Assembly: GCA_023231425.1 (NCBI GenBank)
Contig: JALNVI010000001.1
Span: forward strand, 1-64,000
DNA: 64,000 bases
Direction: 5' to 3'
Source of the DNA: Desulforhopalus sp.
GTDB taxonomy: Bacteria > Desulfobacterota > Desulfobulbia > Desulfobulbales > Desulfocapsaceae
Under the pieces are notes generated by a model. The model was not told where the DNA came from and did not search any database. It was given only the letters and a program-made list of their open reading frames with translations. This document shows positions 28,606-38,256 of the stretch, piece after piece. The translations under genes and the position numbers were made by a program. Numbering within the stretch: the first letter of the stretch is position 1; every line of letters starts with the position of its first letter.

Positions 28606-29113
28606 ATACCCCGTTTTGTATCCTGTTTATCCATTCGTACTCGCCAAAAAAGATTTCCACGCAATCGTGCTCTCTGATTAGTAAAAAATGTAATTGGTAT
28701 TAGTGAAAATTTGTGCCTGTTCGTAGTTACAAACTGCAAAAGAAACCACGAATGGACACGGATAAACACGAATTAGTACTGAAAGATGAGGTTTATCAGA
28801 TTGTGCGATGCTGCGCCATGGCGGTGCTGAACACGCTGGGCCATGGATTACGGGAAAAACCAGATGAGAATGCCCTTGTGGTTGAATTCGGTCTGAAAGA
28901 TATTCCTTTTCAGCAACAGACAAGGTTTCCACGCAGTCGTGTTCTCTGATTAGTAAAAAATATAATTGGTATTAGTGAAAATTCGTGTCCATTCGTGGTT
29001 ACAAATTGCAAAAGGAACCACGGATAAACACGAATTAGTACTCATTCGTAATCGCCAAAAAAGATGTCTATGCAGTTGCGTTCTCTGGTCAATACAAAAT
29101 GTAAAGGGTATAA
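28606..29113. repeat. cacgaa-type dispersed repeat block
   Basis: Two direct copies (about 28630-28786 and 28918-29040) share TCTCTGATTAGTAAAAAAT, TTGGTATTAGTGAAAATT and ACGGATAAACACGAATTAGT. A third half-copy (29041-29113) matches 23570-23640. The GxxExxY remnant lies between the first two. The block fills the space between lptC and trmO. Confidence 0.8.
28752..28949 (+). pseudogene. GxxExxY-family protein remnant
   Basis: The frame from MDTDKHELVLKDEVYQIV through NTLGHGLREKPDENAL to VVEFGLKDIPFQQQ matches the N-terminal half of GxxExxY proteins, a small PD-(D/E)XK-like family often found inside repeats. The name motif reads GLREKPD, so the final Tyr is replaced, and the C-terminal half is missing because the frame runs into flanking repeat. 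Function is unknown even for intact members; this copy is most likely dead. Confidence 0.7.
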
Positions 29114-29117
29114 AACC

Positions 29118-29855
29118 TCACACCACTGACTCTATCCTCTCCACCACCACACTCCCCTCCTCCATTCGCCAGCGGATATTGACATCCCACAGAAGCATGC
29201 CAAATTCCGTTTTTCGTTCCCGCTGCGATCTTGGCCTGGGATCCCGCTCCAGCATCTCCGTTATCAGCAGGTGCAGTGGTCGACTCTTTTTCTCCTCATA
29301 GTTGCGGCAAAAAGCCGCTGCCTGCGCGCTGAAAAAAATCATTCCACCCTCTCCGCCCCCAACATCCTCTGTGCCGGTAAACCCGTCTGAGGCATCCTGA
29401 ATCGAATCGCTGTACGGCACATAGGGCTTGATATCGAGAACCGGTGTTTCATCAAGGAAATCCACCCCGCTGACGTCCAGACAGACTCCGCCGGTCGTCC
29501 TGACAGCACCCAGCCGTACTGCCGAGAGGCCGATATGGTTGGGGCGATGGGGAGAACGGCAGGCAAAGACTCCCACCCGCGCCCTTCCGCCAAGACGAGG
29601 TGGACGCACGGTCGGCCTCCACCCTTCCGCCACTGCCCGATGGAAAAGAAAAAGCACCTGGATATGAGAGAATCCCTCCAGTCCGCGAACCATCTCCTCT
29701 CGATTAAAAGGGGGGAACAGCTCAATTGTGGCGGTAGAGTGCTCTACGAGCCCCGGCTGACGGGGAATGCCAAACTTCTCTTTGAAGCAGGAGTGAATTA
29801 CTCCAATCGGTTCAAGATTCAAACCGGATTCTCCCATGTTTTTTAATTCCATCAT
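29118..29855 (-). CDS. trmO: tRNA m6t6A37 methyltransferase TrmO
   Basis: TrmO uses S-adenosylmethionine to N6-methylate the t6A37 base of ANN-reading tRNAs. The UPF0066/TsaA fold is shown by PIGVIHSCFKEKFG, the VLFLFHRA strand, and the SAM-loop RSPHRPNHIGLSAVRL. The 245 residues are typical and include the C-terminal extension of the bacterial form. Alternative starts at the second or third Met are possible. It stands alone between two repeat stretches. Confidence 0.9.
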   Translation of the reverse strand: MMELKNMGESGLNLEPIGVIHSCFKEKFGIPRQPGLVEHSTATIELFPPFNREEMVRGLEGFSHIQVLFLFHRAVAEGWRPTVRPPRLGGRARVGVFACRSPHRPNHIGLSAVRLGAVRTTGGVCLDVSGVDFLDETPVLDIKPYVPYSDSIQDASDGFTGTEDVGGGEGGMIFFSAQAAAFCRNYEEKKSRPLHLLITEMLERDPRPRSQRERKTEFGMLLWDVNIRWRMEEGSVVVERIESVV

Positions 29856-29865
29856 CTCAAATGCT

Positions 29866-29963
29866 TTGGTTTCCTTCGCGTTCTTCGCGGTAAAAAAACT
29901 GTCTTACCGCTTTTTGCTTTTCCCTTTATCCTGTCTCCCCTTTTCCGCTCTTCCCGTTTTAAT
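29866..29963 (+). repeat. Pyrimidine-rich CTTCGCG repeat, partial copy
   Basis: CCTTCGCGTTCTTCGCGGTA, an A-run, then a long C/T tract (TTTTGCTTTTCCCTTTATCC...). The same order occurs at 34964-35068 and 37401-37500. It sits between trmO and the histidine phosphatase gene. Confidence 0.65.
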
Positions 29964-29979
29964 CAGAGTGCACTTTTTC

Positions 29980-30666
29980 TCAAAGCACCACCGCATCACC
30001 GACAAGCCCCCGCAACACCAGCTCTCCCTGGCGACGATAGACAACAAGCCCCTCCAGATAACCCACCTGCCCGACCTCTTCATGGGGCTGATGCAGCTTG
30101 TGCTCCTTCACAGGGAAAAGGTTCCAGTCATGGGTGACACCGATACTGATCTCCCCCGGAGCAAGGAGATCCAGTTGAGCCGCCATCCAGTTGCAGATAG
30201 TATCGGCCACCACCGTAGAGGAGAGGACCTCGTCTTCACTGGCTTCTCCGTCAAGCCACATGCGCAGATAAACATCATGCCCCACCTCCCGCTGACGACG
30301 AACCGCCGTCGGAATATCCCGCATATAAAAAGGGGTCACCGCCTTCTCCACCTCGGTGTGCCGGGGAAAGACCGCGTTGCTCATGGCAAATCCCTTGGAG
30401 ATAAGATCGGCAGTCTCCATGCAGCGGGTTATATAGCTCGCCGCGATGCGCGGTTTCATGTTTTGCGGCAGAGCCCGGCCGAGGTCACAGGCAAAATCTT
30501 TGCCTTCTTCGGTAAGAGTCATGAACGCCTCCATCTCGGGTCTTTCCGGGTAGCAGCGGGCGGAGTGGCGCACCATGACGGAGAGCTGGCCGTCTGCCTC
30601 GGCGGCGGCGGTACGAATAAGCTGGAGGGTTTCTTTGCTCTGCAGATCGTGTTTAGTTGGTTTCAT
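29980..30666 (-). CDS. Histidine phosphatase superfamily protein
   Basis: A 228-residue protein with the superfamily phospho-acceptor motif as VMVRHSARCY (Arg-His), a second conserved Arg in ASYITRCMETADL, and the distal catalytic His in GVTHDWNLF. These residues indicate a working phosphomonoesterase of the phosphoglycerate mutase-like fold, but the substrate cannot be read from sequence. There is no signal peptide. It is divergent from the downstream sodium symporter gene (224 bp gap). Confidence 0.8.
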   Translation of the reverse strand: MKPTKHDLQSKETLQLIRTAAAEADGQLSVMVRHSARCYPERPEMEAFMTLTEEGKDFACDLGRALPQNMKPRIAASYITRCMETADLISKGFAMSNAVFPRHTEVEKAVTPFYMRDIPTAVRRQREVGHDVYLRMWLDGEASEDEVLSSTVVADTICNWMAAQLDLLAPGEISIGVTHDWNLFPVKEHKLHQPHEEVGQVGYLEGLVVYRRQGELVLRGLVGDAVVL

Positions 30667-30889
30667 GGCGACGTCCTCATCGAGTTTTCAGAAATTGTTT
30701 ACTGCCATTTATAGTCACTGAGACCTTTTCAGGCAAGCCTGTAGAAAAACAGCTGCAACACCCACTTCCGAAAGCAACACACCCCCTGGAGAGCCACGTG
30801 CTCTTTTTCTCTTCCCCGCCGAAAAAACCTGCTATATTGGTGGTCTATTTTTTCACACCCACTCATTTTTTCATAGAAAGGAGAACACC

Positions 30890-32218
30890 ATGGCCGCTCG
30901 AGAAACCTTTCAGTCACGCTTCGGCTTCATCCTTGCCTGTGTCGGCTCCGCCGTCGGCATGGCCAACATCTGGGCCTTTCCTCTCCAGGCAGGGAAAAAC
31001 GGCGGAGCCGTCTTTATCCTCATCTATCTTTTCTTCATCGCCCTTTTCAGTCACGTCGGTCTCTCCGCCGAGTTCGCCATCGGACGCCGTACCGGCACCG
31101 GAACCCTCGGTTCCTACGAAAACACCTGGAAAGATATTGGCCACGACCGCCTCGGCTATCTCCTCGCCTGGCTGCCCCTCGCCGGTTCACTGACCATCGC
31201 CATCGGTTACGCGGTAATCACCGGCTGGGTGCTGCGCACCTTCGGCGGCGTCATCACCGGCGACCTCTTCACCTCAGGTGCAAACGGGGTCATGGATGCC
31301 GGAAAATTCTTCAATGCCGCCGCCGGGCAGCACTTCGGCAGCATCGGCTGGCATACGGCAGTGGTCATTATCACGCTGCTCACTCTCTTTCTCGGGGCAA
31401 AAAGTATTGAGCGCAGCAACAAGATCATGATGCCGGTCTTTTTCATCCTCTTCCTCTTCCTCGCTCTGCGGGTAGCCTTTCTGCCCGGAGCCATTGAGGG
31501 CTACAAACACCTCTTCATTCCCCACTGGGAATACCTGTTCAAGGCTAATACGTGGATTTTCGCCATGGGGCAGGCACTCTTCTCTCTCTCCATCACCGGT
31601 TCGGGAATGATCGCCTACGGACGTTATCTGCAAAATGATGTGGATATCATCAAGGCGGCGCACTCCACCGCCATCTTCGACACTATCGCAGCCATGATAG
31701 CGGCGCTGGTCATCATCCCCGCCGGAGCGGCCTTCGGCGTTGAGTATACCGACGGCGGCCCCGGACTGATGTTTATCACCCTGCCAGAGGTGCTGGCGCA
31801 AATCCCCTTCGGCCGACTGCTCGCCGCCTTCTTCTTCATCTCCGTTCTCTTTGCTGCCATCAGCTCCCTGCAGAACATGTATGAAGCCGTGGCGGAATCG
31901 CTCATCAACCGCTTTCAGATTCCCCGCCTGCCCATCCTCATCGGCATGGGTCTGATCTGCCTCGGCGCAGGGGTCTTCATCGAACACAGTGACAACCTCG
32001 GCCCGTGGATGGACGTGGTGACCATCTATATTATTCCAGCAGGTGCAGTGCTCGGTGCCATCTCATGGTTTTTCCTGCAGAAACAGGACCATTTACTGGA
32101 TGAGATCAACACCGGAGCCGCCCGCATCCAGGGGACCGGCTTCGTTACCATCGGCCGTTATATCTATGTTCCACTGGTCCTCATAGTTTGCGCCCTCAGC
32201 GTTCTGCGCATGCTGTAA
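30890..32218 (+). CDS. Sodium-dependent transporter (NSS/SNF family)
   Basis: This 442-residue inner-membrane protein has about eleven hydrophobic segments and the NSS first-helix pattern GSAVGMANIWAFP, where Asn and Pro line the ion and substrate site. Bacterial members of this length usually carry amino acids with sodium. A GAAFG stretch and the unwound sixth-helix region with SLSITGSGM fit the fold. GAAAGGAG precedes the start. It is closely similar to the transporter at 33268-34575. Confidence 0.92.
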   Translation: MAARETFQSRFGFILACVGSAVGMANIWAFPLQAGKNGGAVFILIYLFFIALFSHVGLSAEFAIGRRTGTGTLGSYENTWKDIGHDRLGYLLAWLPLAGSLTIAIGYAVITGWVLRTFGGVITGDLFTSGANGVMDAGKFFNAAAGQHFGSIGWHTAVVIITLLTLFLGAKSIERSNKIMMPVFFILFLFLALRVAFLPGAIEGYKHLFIPHWEYLFKANTWIFAMGQALFSLSITGSGMIAYGRYLQNDVDIIKAAHSTAIFDTIAAMIAALVIIPAGAAFGVEYTDGGPGLMFITLPEVLAQIPFGRLLAAFFFISVLFAAISSLQNMYEAVAESLINRFQIPRLPILIGMGLICLGAGVFIEHSDNLGPWMDVVTIYIIPAGAVLGAISWFFLQKQDHLLDEINTGAARIQGTGFVTIGRYIYVPLVLIVCALSVLRML

Positions 32219-32227
32219 GCAGGGATA

Positions 32228-32267
32228 AAAAAAACCGGCACGGCTGCCCGCCGTACCGGTTTTTTCT
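32228..32267. terminator. Bidirectional terminator between transporter and hydrolase
   Basis: AAAACCGGCACGG pairs with CCGTACCGGTTTT around CTGCCCG, with A- and T-runs on opposite sides. It serves the convergent genes on both sides. Confidence 0.9.
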
Positions 32268-32292
32268 TCCATGCGAGATTTTCCCCTCCTTT

Positions 32293-33249
32293 CTACCGCA
32301 GCACCTCCCGAACAAAAGCCACCGTTTGCACCTCCGACCAGTACGTCCCGTTAATACCATCAATCATAAAGCCAAGATGGCCGCCAAAACGCGGGATTTT
32401 CACCCTGATACGGCCTGCCTCCGCGGGGTAGCAACGCGGTCCGAGAAAGGGATCATCGGCGGCGTTAAGCAGCAGGCACGGCGATTTTATATTGCCAAGC
32501 AGCGAGGCAGAGCTGCATTCGCGCCAATAGTGACGGGCATCACGAAAGCCATGCAATGGAGCAGTGTAGCGGTCGTCAAAAGCTTTAAAGTCATGAATCC
32601 TGCTGTATCCACTGTCATCAAAACACTCAGGAAAACGTATCATTTTGCTGCGTATCCGTCGGTGGAGCTGGAGGAGGAAATGTTTCATGTAGAGGCGATT
32701 GGCCGGCCGCGCCATCTGCGCGGCGGCATCGGCGAGATCAACCGTGGCGGAAATACCCACAACCCCTGCGATCTGGGGCAGCAGGTCCAACCCGAGACGA
32801 CCGGAATAGAGCAGACTTACATTGCCACCCATACTGAAACCGATGAGCAGAATACGCTCATATCCAGCGGCGATCCCATGCTGTACAACGCAATGCAGGT
32901 CGCCAGTATCATCCTGACTGTAGAGACGCGGCAGACGGTTCGGTTCGCCACTGCAGCTGCGGTAATTCCACGCCAGCGAGTCGATGCCGAAAGGGGAGAG
33001 AGCCCGCGCCATTCCGAGGATATAAGGGCGGCTGCTGTTTCCCTCAAGACCGTGGGAAAGGATGACAAGATCACGCCCGCCACTTCCGAGCCAGTCGAGG
33101 TCAAGGAAATCGCCATCCGGCAGCTCCAGCCGTTCTCGCCGAGGGGCCGCCATTCCCTCCACCCGGCGAAAGAACGAGGGGAGAAGAGTCTGCAGATGGC
33201 TGTTACGCAGCCAGGCACGGGGCATAAACGCCACCCTGCCCACATTCAT
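32293..33249 (-). CDS. Alpha/beta hydrolase, YheT family
   Basis: A 318-residue serine hydrolase of the YheT/ABHD1-3-like group. The N-terminal LRNSHLQTLLPSFFRR signature is characteristic. The oxyanion region is LSHGLEGNSSRPY, the nucleophile is in GFSMGGNVSL, and the acid and His are in NAADDPFLG and FGGHLGFM. The substrate is unknown; relatives act on lipid esters. It starts 18 bp after the second symporter gene on the same strand, so the two may be co-expressed. Confidence 0.88.
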   Translation of the reverse strand: MNVGRVAFMPRAWLRNSHLQTLLPSFFRRVEGMAAPRRERLELPDGDFLDLDWLGSGGRDLVILSHGLEGNSSRPYILGMARALSPFGIDSLAWNYRSCSGEPNRLPRLYSQDDTGDLHCVVQHGIAAGYERILLIGFSMGGNVSLLYSGRLGLDLLPQIAGVVGISATVDLADAAAQMARPANRLYMKHFLLQLHRRIRSKMIRFPECFDDSGYSRIHDFKAFDDRYTAPLHGFRDARHYWRECSSASLLGNIKSPCLLLNAADDPFLGPRCYPAEAGRIRVKIPRFGGHLGFMIDGINGTYWSEVQTVAFVREVLR

Positions 33250-33267
33250 TCTCTTCCCCGAATGCTG

Positions 33268-34575
33268 TCAAAAGACATAGAAAAACCCAAGGGTAGATAT
33301 GACAAAGACCAGCGGCACATAGATATAGCGCCCGCAGAAGATAAATGTGTTGTTCTGCTGGCGTGATGCCCCTGCGTTCACCTCCTTTAGAAACTCTTTC
33401 GGCGATTGCATCCAGTACCAGGAGAAGGCACCAAGCGCTCCGGCCACCGGCAGAGCGTAGATGGAAGCAAAATCCAGACAGGGACCAAGAAGAGAAGCAT
33501 CTTCAAGGAAAAGGCCCGCACCGGCCAGTATTACCCAGGCCGCTGCCACCACATAAAGTCGTGTCCATCTGGTATGCGGCTCAATGGAACCAACCACCCC
33601 TTCCACCATCGACTGCAGAGAACTCACACCTGCGAGAATCACCGAAAAGAAGAAGAATGCGGCAAGCAGATGACCGAAAGGCATCAAATCAAAAACCTCC
33701 GGCAGCACCACAAACATCAGTCCCGGTCCCCCCGTTTCATAGGGGACACCAAAGGCCGCACCTGCGGGGATGATGACCAGCGCCGCCACCAGCGCCGCCA
33801 CGGTGTCGAAAAACGCCACCAGCCGCGCCGACTTGACGATATCCTCGCCTTCTCCGAGATAAGAACCGTAAACCACCAGCGCCCCGGAGATGAGGCTCAG
33901 TGAGAAAAGCGCCTGCCCCATGGCGTAAACCCAGGTATTAAAACGGAAAAGATACTCCCACTGGGGAATAAAGAGGTGTTTGTAACCCTCAATGGCTCCG
34001 GGCAGAAAGGCCACCCGTACAGCCAGCATGAGGAAGAGAAGAAAGAAGATCGGCATCATCACCCGGTTGCTCCAGTCGATGGAGCGTGCCCCAAGCAGCA
34101 GGGTGGCAAGGGTGGCCGCGAGGACAAACATATGGGAACTGACGGTACTTAAGCCACCGGTGCCAGAACCAAAAAAATCCGCTGCGCCCACGGCATAGAG
34201 ATCACCACTGACGACGCCGCCAAAGGTGCGCAGCACCCAGCCGACCACCACAGCATAACCCGTGGCCAGCAGCATGGAGGCGAGCAGTGGAATCCAGCCG
34301 ACGATACGGCCTGCCTTCCCTTTGCCCGAGTCTCCCCAGGAGATGGAGAAGGCTGAGAGGACACCGGTTTTCACCCGGCGGCCGATGGCAAACTCGGAGG
34401 AGAGCCCAACCCAGGAAAAGAAGGCGATGAAAAAGAGATAGATGAGGATAAAGACCGCCCCGCCGTTCTGCCCGACACGGATGGGAAAGGCCCAGATATT
34501 GGCCATGCCCACAGCCGAACCAACGCTGGCAAGGACAAACCCGAAACCTGAGGAGAAACGGTTACTATTCGACAT
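33268..34575 (-). CDS. Sodium-dependent transporter (NSS/SNF family), second copy
   Basis: A 435-residue paralogue of the transporter at 30890-32218, with the same GSAVGMANIWAFP motif and a nearly shared stretch NGGAVFILIYLFFIA. The start at 34575 has AAAGGAAC just upstream and removes nine residues of a longer frame. The substrate is unknown, presumably an amino acid. The two paralogues face each other with the hydrolase gene in between. Confidence 0.9.
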   Translation of the reverse strand: MSNSNRFSSGFGFVLASVGSAVGMANIWAFPIRVGQNGGAVFILIYLFFIAFFSWVGLSSEFAIGRRVKTGVLSAFSISWGDSGKGKAGRIVGWIPLLASMLLATGYAVVVGWVLRTFGGVVSGDLYAVGAADFFGSGTGGLSTVSSHMFVLAATLATLLLGARSIDWSNRVMMPIFFLLFLMLAVRVAFLPGAIEGYKHLFIPQWEYLFRFNTWVYAMGQALFSLSLISGALVVYGSYLGEGEDIVKSARLVAFFDTVAALVAALVIIPAGAAFGVPYETGGPGLMFVVLPEVFDLMPFGHLLAAFFFFSVILAGVSSLQSMVEGVVGSIEPHTRWTRLYVVAAAWVILAGAGLFLEDASLLGPCLDFASIYALPVAGALGAFSWYWMQSPKEFLKEVNAGASRQQNNTFIFCGRYIYVPLVFVISTLGFFYVF

Positions 34576-34662
34576 GAAGTTCCTTTCTTGAAAAGTTAGC
34601 ATATTTCGCTGGCAAACAAAGCTGTTTTACCACAAAGGGCGAAAAGGCTCGCGAAGAGTAAA

Positions 34663-34706
34663 GGGCACCTTGAGTAATCAGCCTTTCGCCCATTTTCTTC
34701 GTTACA
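34663..34706 (-). repeat. GGGTACC-family repeat, right-end fragment
   Basis: GGGCACCTTGAGTAATCAGC and CTTTCGCCCATTTTCTTCG are one complete terminus; the element is cut off after GTTACA. Confidence 0.75.
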
Positions 34707-34751
34707 AAGAACGCGGCTGCATGGGCATTTTTGGGGGGGGCGATCACGAAT

Positions 34752-35068
34752 GGACAAACAGGATGATAAAATTGATTCCAGCTCCTCTCCATTGTAAAGA
34801 CGCTGGTTGTGGTATGAAACGCCCGTTGTGCTGAAGACGCCCAAATTGGTCACCTCTACAAAGACCCTTGCTTTTCCGGGCCTCCTGCCTTCCTTCTTCT
34901 CTTCTTCCGTCCTTCCCTCTTTAATTTAAAAAATCTTTATTCTCAAAGGCTTTTGCCTTCCTTCGCGTTCCTTCGCGTTTTTCGCGGTTAAAAAAAGCTG
35001 TTTAACCGCCTTTATCTTTCCCCGCCCTCCCGTCTTTCTTCTTTCCTTTTTTTCCGTTTTATTTCGTT
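34752..35068 (+). repeat. 0.3-kb composite repeat, left copy beside the antiporter gene
   Basis: It starts GGACAAACAGGATGATAAA, then repeats of AGACGCCC type (CGCCCGTTGTGCTG, GACGCCCAAATTGGTC), then a C/T tract, then CCTTCGCGTTCCTTCGCG with a following A-run and more C/T. The same order occurs at 37205-37500. No gene is supported in 34576-35123. Confidence 0.8.
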
Positions 35069-35123
35069 TTTTCCACGTGTTTTTGAAATGTTACAGAGGT
35101 ATGTGTTTATAAAACCGGCATAA

Positions 35124-37091
35124 TCAGTGGTGCGCGCTCAACTTACAAAAAACCCGTCGCCCTGCCTCATCGCCAATCACCGCGATCTGGTCGCCAGCCA
35201 TCAGCAGTCCCGCAGGTGAAGGGTTGGCATTCAGTTTTCCATCACGAATGATCCCCACCACGGAAACCCCGGTGCTGTTGCGGATATCACTCTCAATAAT
35301 AGAGAGACCGCATAAAACGCTGGAGGGATCCAGCTGCACCCACTGCAGGTCAAACTCCTGCTCGGCCCCGCGAAAAGAAGTAAGCAGGGTGTAGTCTGTA
35401 GTGTTCTCAAGCAGGTCAGCATAGAGTCTGAGGCGAACCCCTTCCACCCGCCGGTGAGTCTCAGCCGGGCTCAACCCGAGGGTCATCAAAGTGAGACGGA
35501 GTAGAGCAAGACTTGCCTCATACTCCGGCAACACCAGCTTTTTCACCCCGATCTCTTCCAGCAACTTCATCGACCCCGCCCCGGAAACCCTGGCGATGAT
35601 CTCAATCTCCGGCTGAACCTTATGCACATGGTCAACAATCGACTGAACGGTGGCAATCCCCGGAATGGCAATCACCAGAAGAGAGGCCCTGGAGATCTCC
35701 GCCGAATTTAGAACCACCTCCTGCGATGCATCACCATAGACAGATGGCATCCCCGCAGCCTTCGCCCGTTCAAAACAGCGCTGGTCAAACTCAATAACGA
35801 CAAAAGAACGCCCGAGCTGTTGCATGCCGAGAGCTATCTGAAAACCTATTTTACCTGCACCGGCGATAACGATATGATCCTTCAGGCCCTCCTCGGGCAG
35901 ACCCGCTGTTTCCAGTTTTTCTCCCTTGTAAAAGTGCTTTTTCAGGGCATAGAGCCGGGCGGTCTGACCGGAGGCAATCGGAGTGAGTATCATGGTGATG
36001 ATGGTGGCGGTGAGAATCAGGGAGTAAAAATCTGCGTCAATGGCACCACAGGAGACCCCGATTTGAGCGAGGACGAAACTGAATTCCCCGATCTGAAACA
36101 ACCCGAGCCCCACCGCCAGAGGGATAACATGGGTGTATCTGAAGAGCCGTACGACAGCGGCAAAGATCAGGCCTTTACCGAGGCTGACAGTGAGCACCAG
36201 CAGCAACACCTCCCGCCAGTGGTCAACCAGGAAAACCGGACTGAAAAGCATCCCTACCGAAGAAAAGAAGAGCATGCCGAAGATATCCCGCAGGGGAATA
36301 ATATCACTCAGAGCCTGGTAACCATAATCCGATTCGGAGAGCACCATCCCAGCGGCAAACGCCCCGAACGCGAAACTGAGGCCAATTCTCCAGGTGAAAA
36401 AACCGACCCCGAGGCCAATGGCGGTGATGGCGAGCAGAAAGAGTTCGCGGGAGCCAAGACGGGCAATATATTTCAACACCAGCGGCAGCAGCCTGGTGCC
36501 AAGGAGAACCATGGCGGCGATAAAGCCAGCGGCCTTCAGCGCCGCCATGCCGACTGCGGGCAGCAACCCACCTTCGGAGCTGCTGAGCTGGGGAAGAATG
36601 ATCATCAGCGGGACCACGGCGAGATCCTGGACGATGAGCATGCCGATCATCACCCGGCTGGAAAGCGTCCCCATCCATCCCTGATTCATCAGCGTCTTCA
36701 ACAATACCATGGTAGAGGAGAGAGAGATCAGGCCACCAAGCCAGAGGGAGGCGTTCCAGTCCAGCCCGAGAAGTTCCCGCCCGATGCCATAGCCAAGGCC
36801 AATGGTCAGCAGCATCTGCAGTGGAGTTCCGAGCAGCGCAACCTTCTTCACCGGCTTCAGGTCCTTCAATGAGAACTCAAGCCCGAGGGCAAAGAGCAGC
36901 AGTGCCACGCCGATCTCTGCCAACAGCTCAATATCATGGATATTGCTGACGATGAATCCCGGAGTGTTCGGACCGAGAATCACCCCGGCGACGATATAAC
37001 CGAGGATCACTGGCTGACCGATCCGCTGGAATAATACGCCGCAGAAAAAAGCTGCAACGGTGAGCATGATAATGTCTGTAGCAATTCCCAT
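35124..37091 (-). CDS. CPA2-family cation:proton antiporter with TrkA domains
   Basis: This 655-residue protein has about twelve to thirteen membrane segments (residues 1-385; [16 protein letters not shown] and [10 protein letters not shown] are family motifs). A TrkA-N nucleotide-binding domain follows (about 405-525, [13 protein letters not shown]), then a TrkA-C domain (about 565-650). It is of the KefB/KefC and YbaL type, exchanging K+ or Na+ for protons; the ion cannot be assigned from sequence. It stands alone, bracketed by two direct copies of a composite repeat. Confidence 0.93.
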   Translation of the reverse strand: MGIATDIIMLTVAAFFCGVLFQRIGQPVILGYIVAGVILGPNTPGFIVSNIHDIELLAEIGVALLLFALGLEFSLKDLKPVKKVALLGTPLQMLLTIGLGYGIGRELLGLDWNASLWLGGLISLSSTMVLLKTLMNQGWMGTLSSRVMIGMLIVQDLAVVPLMIILPQLSSSEGGLLPAVGMAALKAAGFIAAMVLLGTRLLPLVLKYIARLGSRELFLLAITAIGLGVGFFTWRIGLSFAFGAFAAGMVLSESDYGYQALSDIIPLRDIFGMLFFSSVGMLFSPVFLVDHWREVLLLVLTVSLGKGLIFAAVVRLFRYTHVIPLAVGLGLFQIGEFSFVLAQIGVSCGAIDADFYSLILTATIITMILTPIASGQTARLYALKKHFYKGEKLETAGLPEEGLKDHIVIAGAGKIGFQIALGMQQLGRSFVVIEFDQRCFERAKAAGMPSVYGDASQEVVLNSAEISRASLLVIAIPGIATVQSIVDHVHKVQPEIEIIARVSGAGSMKLLEEIGVKKLVLPEYEASLALLRLTLMTLGLSPAETHRRVEGVRLRLYADLLENTTDYTLLTSFRGAEQEFDLQWVQLDPSSVLCGLSIIESDIRNSTGVSVVGIIRDGKLNANPSPAGLLMAGDQIAVIGDEAGRRVFCKLSAHH

Positions 37092-37131
37092 TCTTTATAA
37101 TTTCCTTTGTTCCGTTTTTTGTTTTGCTTCA

Positions 37132-37192
37132 GGGTACCTTGAAGAACCCTGCATTTCGTTCATCGTCGAGATGCAGAAGGGAATTTACCGTG
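37132..37192 (+). repeat. GGGTACC-family repeat, left half
   Basis: GGGTACCTTGAAGAACCCTG through AAGGGAATTTACCGTGAAGG, then cut off. It directly precedes the right copy of the 0.3-kb composite repeat. Confidence 0.75.
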
Positions 37193-37204
37193 AAGGATAC
37201 AGAG

Positions 37205-37500
37205 GGACAAACAGGATGATAAATTGATTCCATTGCAGAGACGTCTGTTGTGGGAGGAGACGCCCGTTGTGCTGGAGACGCCCACATTGGTCGTCTCTAC
37301 AAAGACCTTTTCCTTTTCCCGACCTCCCCTCTCCCTCCCTCCTTCCGTCCTGCCCGCTTTAATTCAACTCAATCTTTGTTCTCAAATCTTTTTTGCCTTT
37401 CTTCGCGTTCCTTCGCCTTTTTCGCGGTAAAAAAAGACCTTCCCGTCTTCTGCTTTTCCCTTTCTCCTGCCTCCCTTCCCCTGCCTTCCATCTTTTATAG
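37205..37500 (+). repeat. 0.3-kb composite repeat, right copy beside the antiporter gene
   Basis: Parallel copy of 34752-35068: GGACAAACAGGATGATAAA, AGACGCCCGTTGTGCTG, AGACGCCCACATTGGTCGTC, C/T tract, CCTTCGCGTTCCTTCGCC, A-run and C/T tract. It fills the gap between the antiporter and permease genes. Confidence 0.8.
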
Positions 37501-37506
37501 GTACCT

Positions 37507-38256
37507 TCAATCCTGGCAGCCTTCCGGCCGCACCCGCAGCTCCACTGCGTAGAGAGCAAAATAGAGGAGCACACCGAGCAGGGCCATGCCCATAATGCCG
37601 GTATACATCTCGTCATACATCAGCACCTGCCAGGTCTCTATAACGATATAGTAGCCAAGCCCCCACTGGGTAAGCGACTGCTCGGCAATAAAGAGCACTG
37701 CCACCGCCGTTCCCACCGATACCCGCAGCGCAGTGAGCACCGCCGGCAATGACGCAGGCAGATAGACGTAGCGAAAGAGCGCCCGCCTTCCAGCACCGAG
37801 GGAACGCACAGAGAGAATCAACTCCGGCCGCAGAGCCCGCGCCTCCGCCCGCACCACCACCAGAATCTGGAAGAAGATTATAACCGCAATCAAAAAAATT
37901 TTGGAGAAGTCACTGATACCCATCAGCACATAAATCACCGGCAGAAAGATGATCTTGGGGATGGGATAGACGATGGCGATCAGCGGGTTGACCAGGCGGT
38001 CGAGACGTGGCATCTGGCCGAGGGCAAGTCCGAGGGGCGTGGCTGTGATGGTGGCGAGAAAAATCGCCGCCAGTACCCGCCCCGCCGAGGCGAGAAAGTG
38101 GTGTCCGAGATCACCGCACATTCCTTTGAGAAAAAGCGGCACAACGGTAATCGGTCCAGGCAGAATAGGCTGATTGAGCAGCAGCGCCGCCAGTTCCCAG
38201 AGAAGAAGGAACATGCAGAGCCCGCCGAGGGTGGACAGGGTATTACTTCGACTCAC
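37507..38256 (-). CDS. ABC transporter permease (SsuC/TauC type)
   Basis: A 249-residue permease with about six membrane segments and the EAA-like loop GAGRRALFRYVYLPASLP, which docks to the ATPase. The family imports sulfonates, taurine, nitrate, cyanate or thiamine precursors. Its start overlaps the ATPase stop by 4 bp. The substrate cannot be assigned; no desulfonation or nitrate genes are adjacent. Confidence 0.9.
   Translation of the reverse strand: MSRSNTLSTLGGLCMFLLLWELAALLLNQPILPGPITVVPLFLKGMCGDLGHHFLASAGRVLAAIFLATITATPLGLALGQMPRLDRLVNPLIAIVYPIPKIIFLPVIYVLMGISDFSKIFLIAVIIFFQILVVVRAEARALRPELILSVRSLGAGRRALFRYVYLPASLPAVLTALRVSVGTAVAVLFIAEQSLTQWGLGYYIVIETWQVLMYDEMYTGIMGMALLGVLLYFALYAVELRVRPEGCQD

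Noticed and set aside
32188..33366. Open frame of about 390 codons antisense to the YheT-type hydrolase
   Set aside because: The minus-strand gene has a complete catalytic triad; the antisense frame starts inside the terminator region and has no domain.
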